This document shows, one piece after another, positions 62,277 to 64,000 of a stretch of 64,000 nucleotides of DNA; position 1 is the first letter of the stretch; each line of letters begins with the position of its first letter. This DNA is from Chersky-840 sp963838775. GTDB lineage: Bacteria; Actinomycetota; Acidimicrobiia; Acidimicrobiales; UBA8190. The stretch lies in contig CAWISP010000025.1 of assembly GCA_963838775.1 (NCBI GenBank), positions 186,001-250,000 of the forward strand, read 5' to 3'. The position numbers and the translations under genes are program-made. Under the pieces are notes generated by a model. It made no database searches. It was given only the letters and a program-made list of their open reading frames with translations, and had not been told where the DNA came from.

Positions 62277-62661
62277 AGCTCAGCTTGTCCTGCTCCCAGA
62301 ACGACCGCAATGACACGAGCTTCCCCTCGGCGTTCACCTTGTAGATGTTGGCGAGCGGCACGATCCCGACCTGGTTCCCCGGGAGGGTGATGCGGAGCTC
62401 GCCGATGTTGACGACCTCGTCGCCGCATTCGATGGTTTGGCGGATCGTGAACTTGAGGCTCTCGCTCTGCGACACCACGTTGTCGTAGAAGGTGGTGATG
62501 GCCTCCTTGCCGTGCTGGCCCTTGCCCTCGGCGTCGACGAAGGACGGACCGACGGGGTCTTCGACCACGGCGTCGTCGGCGAACAGCCCCAACCACCCGT
62601 CGCGGTCCTTGGCCTCCGACATCGCCATCGACTTCTTCGACATCTCGAACGCTGTGCCCAT
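62263..62661 (-). CDS. NTF2-like / ketosteroid-isomerase-like protein
   Basis: 132 residues from ATG 62661 (GGGGAGG eight bases upstream; GTG 62667 is in frame). MAMSEAKDRDGWLGLFADDAVVEDPVGPSF is a textbook SnoaL/KSI opening, and LANIYKVNAEGKLVSLRSFWE the usual final strands. Similar proteins are common next to LLM oxidoreductases and SDRs in steroid-degrading actinobacteria, so a steroid-related isomerase or hydratase role is possible but not shown. Its 3' end overlaps the convergent SRPBCC gene by 14 bases. Confidence 0.87.
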   Translation of the reverse strand: MGTAFEMSKKSMAMSEAKDRDGWLGLFADDAVVEDPVGPSFVDAEGKGQHGKEAITTFYDNVVSQSESLKFTIRQTIECGDEVVNIGELRITLPGNQVGIVPLANIYKVNAEGKLVSLRSFWEQDKLSFTEG

Positions 62662-62674
62662 CGCCACGCCTCCC

Positions 62675-62792
62675 CTGTCGCTGTGTCGCTGTGTCGCTGT
62701 GTCGCTGTGTCGCTGTGTCGCTGTGTCGCTGTGTCGCTGCGTCCCTGCGTCCCTGCGTCCCTACGTCCCTGCGTCCCTGCGTCCCTGTGTCG
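62675..62792. repeat. 8-base tandem repeat, about 14 copies
   Basis: The first half is units of GTCGCTGT; the second half is a diverged form, GTCCCTGC, with one GTCCCTAC, then a return to GTCCCTGTGTCG. The period of eight holds throughout. It fills the gap between the LLM gene's stop and the ribosome site of the NTF2-like gene. Confidence 0.95.
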
Positions 62793-62801
62793 AAAACGGA
62801 C

Positions 62802-63680
62802 CTACACCTTGACCTTCGTGATCACCGTGTCGGCGAACTGCCGAAGGCTATCGATTTTGGCCTGCAGCGGCTCGACATCGGGCCCGGTCACATAAGGCCA
62901 GCGGAACCCGACGATGACGTCGGTGACGCCCTGCTCCTCGAGACGGCGCACCCCGTCGACACTGAAGGCGTCCATGGAGATGACATGGGTCTCGAAGGGC
63001 TCGCTGTCGCGTCCCGCCTCGACGCGCAGCTCGCCCAACCGGGCGAGCAGTCCGGGAAGGTCGGCGGGATCGCCGCCGCCGTGCATCCAACCGTCGCCCA
63101 TGACCGCGGCCCGGCGCAGGGCGGCTTCGCCGTGCCCGCCGATCAGGATGGGGATGGGCTTGGTGGGGGTGGGGGCCATCTTCACCGACGGCACGTCGAA
63201 CACCTCCCCGTGGTACTCGAAGAACCCGCCCGCGGTGAGCCCCCGGATGATGTCGATGCACTCGTCCATCCGCTTGCCCCGGCGCGCCCAGGGGACGTCG
63301 AGCAGCCCGTAGTCCTCGGGCCACGGGCTCGTCCCCACCCCGAAGAGGAACCGGTCACCGGTGAGCACCGCCACCGACGCGGCCTGCTTGGCCACCATCA
63401 CGGGATGACGGATGGGCAGCTTCACGACGAAGGTCACGAACCGCAACGTGGTGGTGACCGCTCCCAGGGCGGGGATGAGGCTGAAGGGCTCGATGAAGGG
63501 CTTGTCCTCCAGGAACTCACGCGACCCGTCGGGGTTGAACGGGTAGGTCGTGTCGGACTCGAAAGGGTAGGCGATGCTGTCGGGCACGACGAAGGTGTCG
63601 TAGCCGGCGTCCTCGGCGGCCCGAGCCAGGGGCCCGTAGAACGCCGGGTCGGTCATGGACTCGGCGTAACTGAAGCGCAT
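62802..63680 (-). CDS. LLM-class F420-dependent oxidoreductase
   Basis: 292 residues, luciferase-like TIM barrel. AEDAGYDTFVVPDSIAYPF, TTTLRFVTFVVKLPIRHPVMVAKQAASV, RFLFGVGTSPWPEDY and KPIPILIGGHGEAALRRAAVMGDGW are the family landmarks; the G-V-G-x-S-P segment contacts the cofactor. F420 is the probable cofactor in this lineage. Its substrate is unknown; the neighbouring NTF2-like and SDR genes suggest steroid or lipid metabolism. Confidence 0.9.
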   Translation of the reverse strand: MRFSYAESMTDPAFYGPLARAAEDAGYDTFVVPDSIAYPFESDTTYPFNPDGSREFLEDKPFIEPFSLIPALGAVTTTLRFVTFVVKLPIRHPVMVAKQAASVAVLTGDRFLFGVGTSPWPEDYGLLDVPWARRGKRMDECIDIIRGLTAGGFFEYHGEVFDVPSVKMAPTPTKPIPILIGGHGEAALRRAAVMGDGWMHGGGDPADLPGLLARLGELRVEAGRDSEPFETHVISMDAFSVDGVRRLEEQGVTDVIVGFRWPYVTGPDVEPLQAKIDSLRQFADTVITKVKV

Positions 63681-63752
63681 AAGGGGGCCTCGATCTTCTG
63701 GGAAGGGTCGGTGAGGGTATGGGAGTCGGTGAGCTGATCGCCGGGAAGGCGC

Positions 63753-64000
63753 TCAGGCGTTGGGCTTCTCGCCCGATGCAGCCGCCTTCCGGATCTGCTC
63801 GAGACGGTCGATGAGCCCCATCCGCTCCTGGCCCACCTCCTCGAACCGTGCCGCGATCTGCTCGGGTGTCCAGCGACCCTCGACGCTCATCGAGCGCAGC
63901 TCGACGGGCTGGTTCCACACCGCGATGCGACCCCCCACCGCCGTGTAGACCTGGCCTGTCACGTCCTTGGCCGCATCCGACAGCAGGAACACGACCAGGG
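63753..64000 (-). CDS. short-chain dehydrogenase, C-terminal part (gene continues beyond window)
   Basis: The frame is open to the window edge. FLLSDAAKDVTGQVYTAVGGRIAVWNQPVELRSM is the end of an SDR Rossmann domain (the S-D-x-x-x-x-V-T-G-Q-x-x-x-x-x-G-G signature), followed by a helical tail (WTPEQIAARFEEVGQERMGLIDRLEQIRKAA). The catalytic residues lie outside the window. Such tails occur in SDRs of MaoC/steroid beta-oxidation clusters. It is probably in one operon with the LLM gene, 72 bases downstream. Confidence 0.82.
   Translation of the reverse strand, partial: LVVFLLSDAAKDVTGQVYTAVGGRIAVWNQPVELRSMSVEGRWTPEQIAARFEEVGQERMGLIDRLEQIRKAAASGEKPNA

Noticed and set aside
62675..62792. Possible CRISPR-like array
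   Set aside because: The 8-base units are directly tandem with no spacers. None of the repeats in the window has the repeat-spacer layout, and no cas gene is present.
1..64000. tRNA or rRNA genes
   Set aside because: No cloverleaf, T-loop consensus or rRNA segment was recognised by eye; a covariance-model scan would be needed to exclude a tRNA.

Overview
The window is high-GC DNA read as part of an actinobacterial chromosome, most likely from the Acidimicrobiia or a neighbouring lineage. This is an inference from gene content: F420-type oxidoreductases (two DDN-type enzymes and one LLM-class enzyme), a wax ester synthase/DGAT, a Mycobacterium-like steroid-ring gene set (fadE30, ipdF, fadD3), an actinobacterial-style Tad pilus operon, many GTG starts, and 4-base start/stop overlaps. 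No rRNA or tRNA gene was recognised, so the taxon is not proven.

Layout. Positions 1-1.7 kb hold a minus-strand group (small membrane protein, YidC-type insertase, DUF6817 protein cut by the window edge). Positions 1.8-7.1 kb are a plus-strand run: a PLP-dependent lyase/decarboxylase overlapping an FGGY kinase, an MFS transporter, a VOC protein and an F420-type nitroreductase. A secreted beta-helix protein, an alpha/beta hydrolase with a repeated GAPLWEP motif and a Gfo/Idh/MocA oxidoreductase follow (7.4-12 kb). A minus-strand WS/DGAT and DDN-type pair lies at 12-14 kb.

Positions 14.4-35.6 kb are accessory in character: many short genes (SnoaL-like, cupin, TetR, GNAT, SRPBCC), a DUF4242-cyclase fusion, a GGDEF protein, several broken genes, an IS30 transposase fragment, a complete-looking group II intron with its reverse transcriptase, and a relatively AT-rich patch at about 26.9-27.9 kb.

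Positions 35.8-43.2 kb return to core-like content: DUF2752 and RDD membrane proteins, a cell-wall amidase, and the operon fadE30 > ipdF > fadD3 > alcohol dehydrogenase. By homology the first three act on the C/D-ring remnant (HIP) of steroids. MsrB, a strong terminator, a 54-residue protein and a single-strand binding protein follow.

Positions 44.8-55 kb are a Tad/Flp pilus operon on the minus strand. Its transcription order is secreted PKD-like protein, CpaB, CpaE, TadA, TadB, TadC, Flp pilin, two TadE-like proteins, a TadG-like protein, and a 968-residue membrane protein with LysM and BTAD domains. Most junctions overlap, which suggests translational coupling. No prepilin peptidase lies in the window.

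Positions 55.4-64 kb hold a SRAP peptidase, a YjbR protein, a sulfotransferase, an ECF sigma factor coupled to a very large exported protein, DUF899, an ArsR-SRPBCC pair, an NTF2-like protein, an LLM oxidoreductase and the end of an SDR.

Two features run through the whole window. First, about eleven genes are split by single-base frameshifts, several in runs of G or C and some mutually compensating; this looks more like indel errors in the assembly than real decay, although the breaks at 17-25 kb lie in a region that also shows decay. Second, short tandem repeats are frequent, with periods of 6, 8, 12, 14, 15 and 18 bases.
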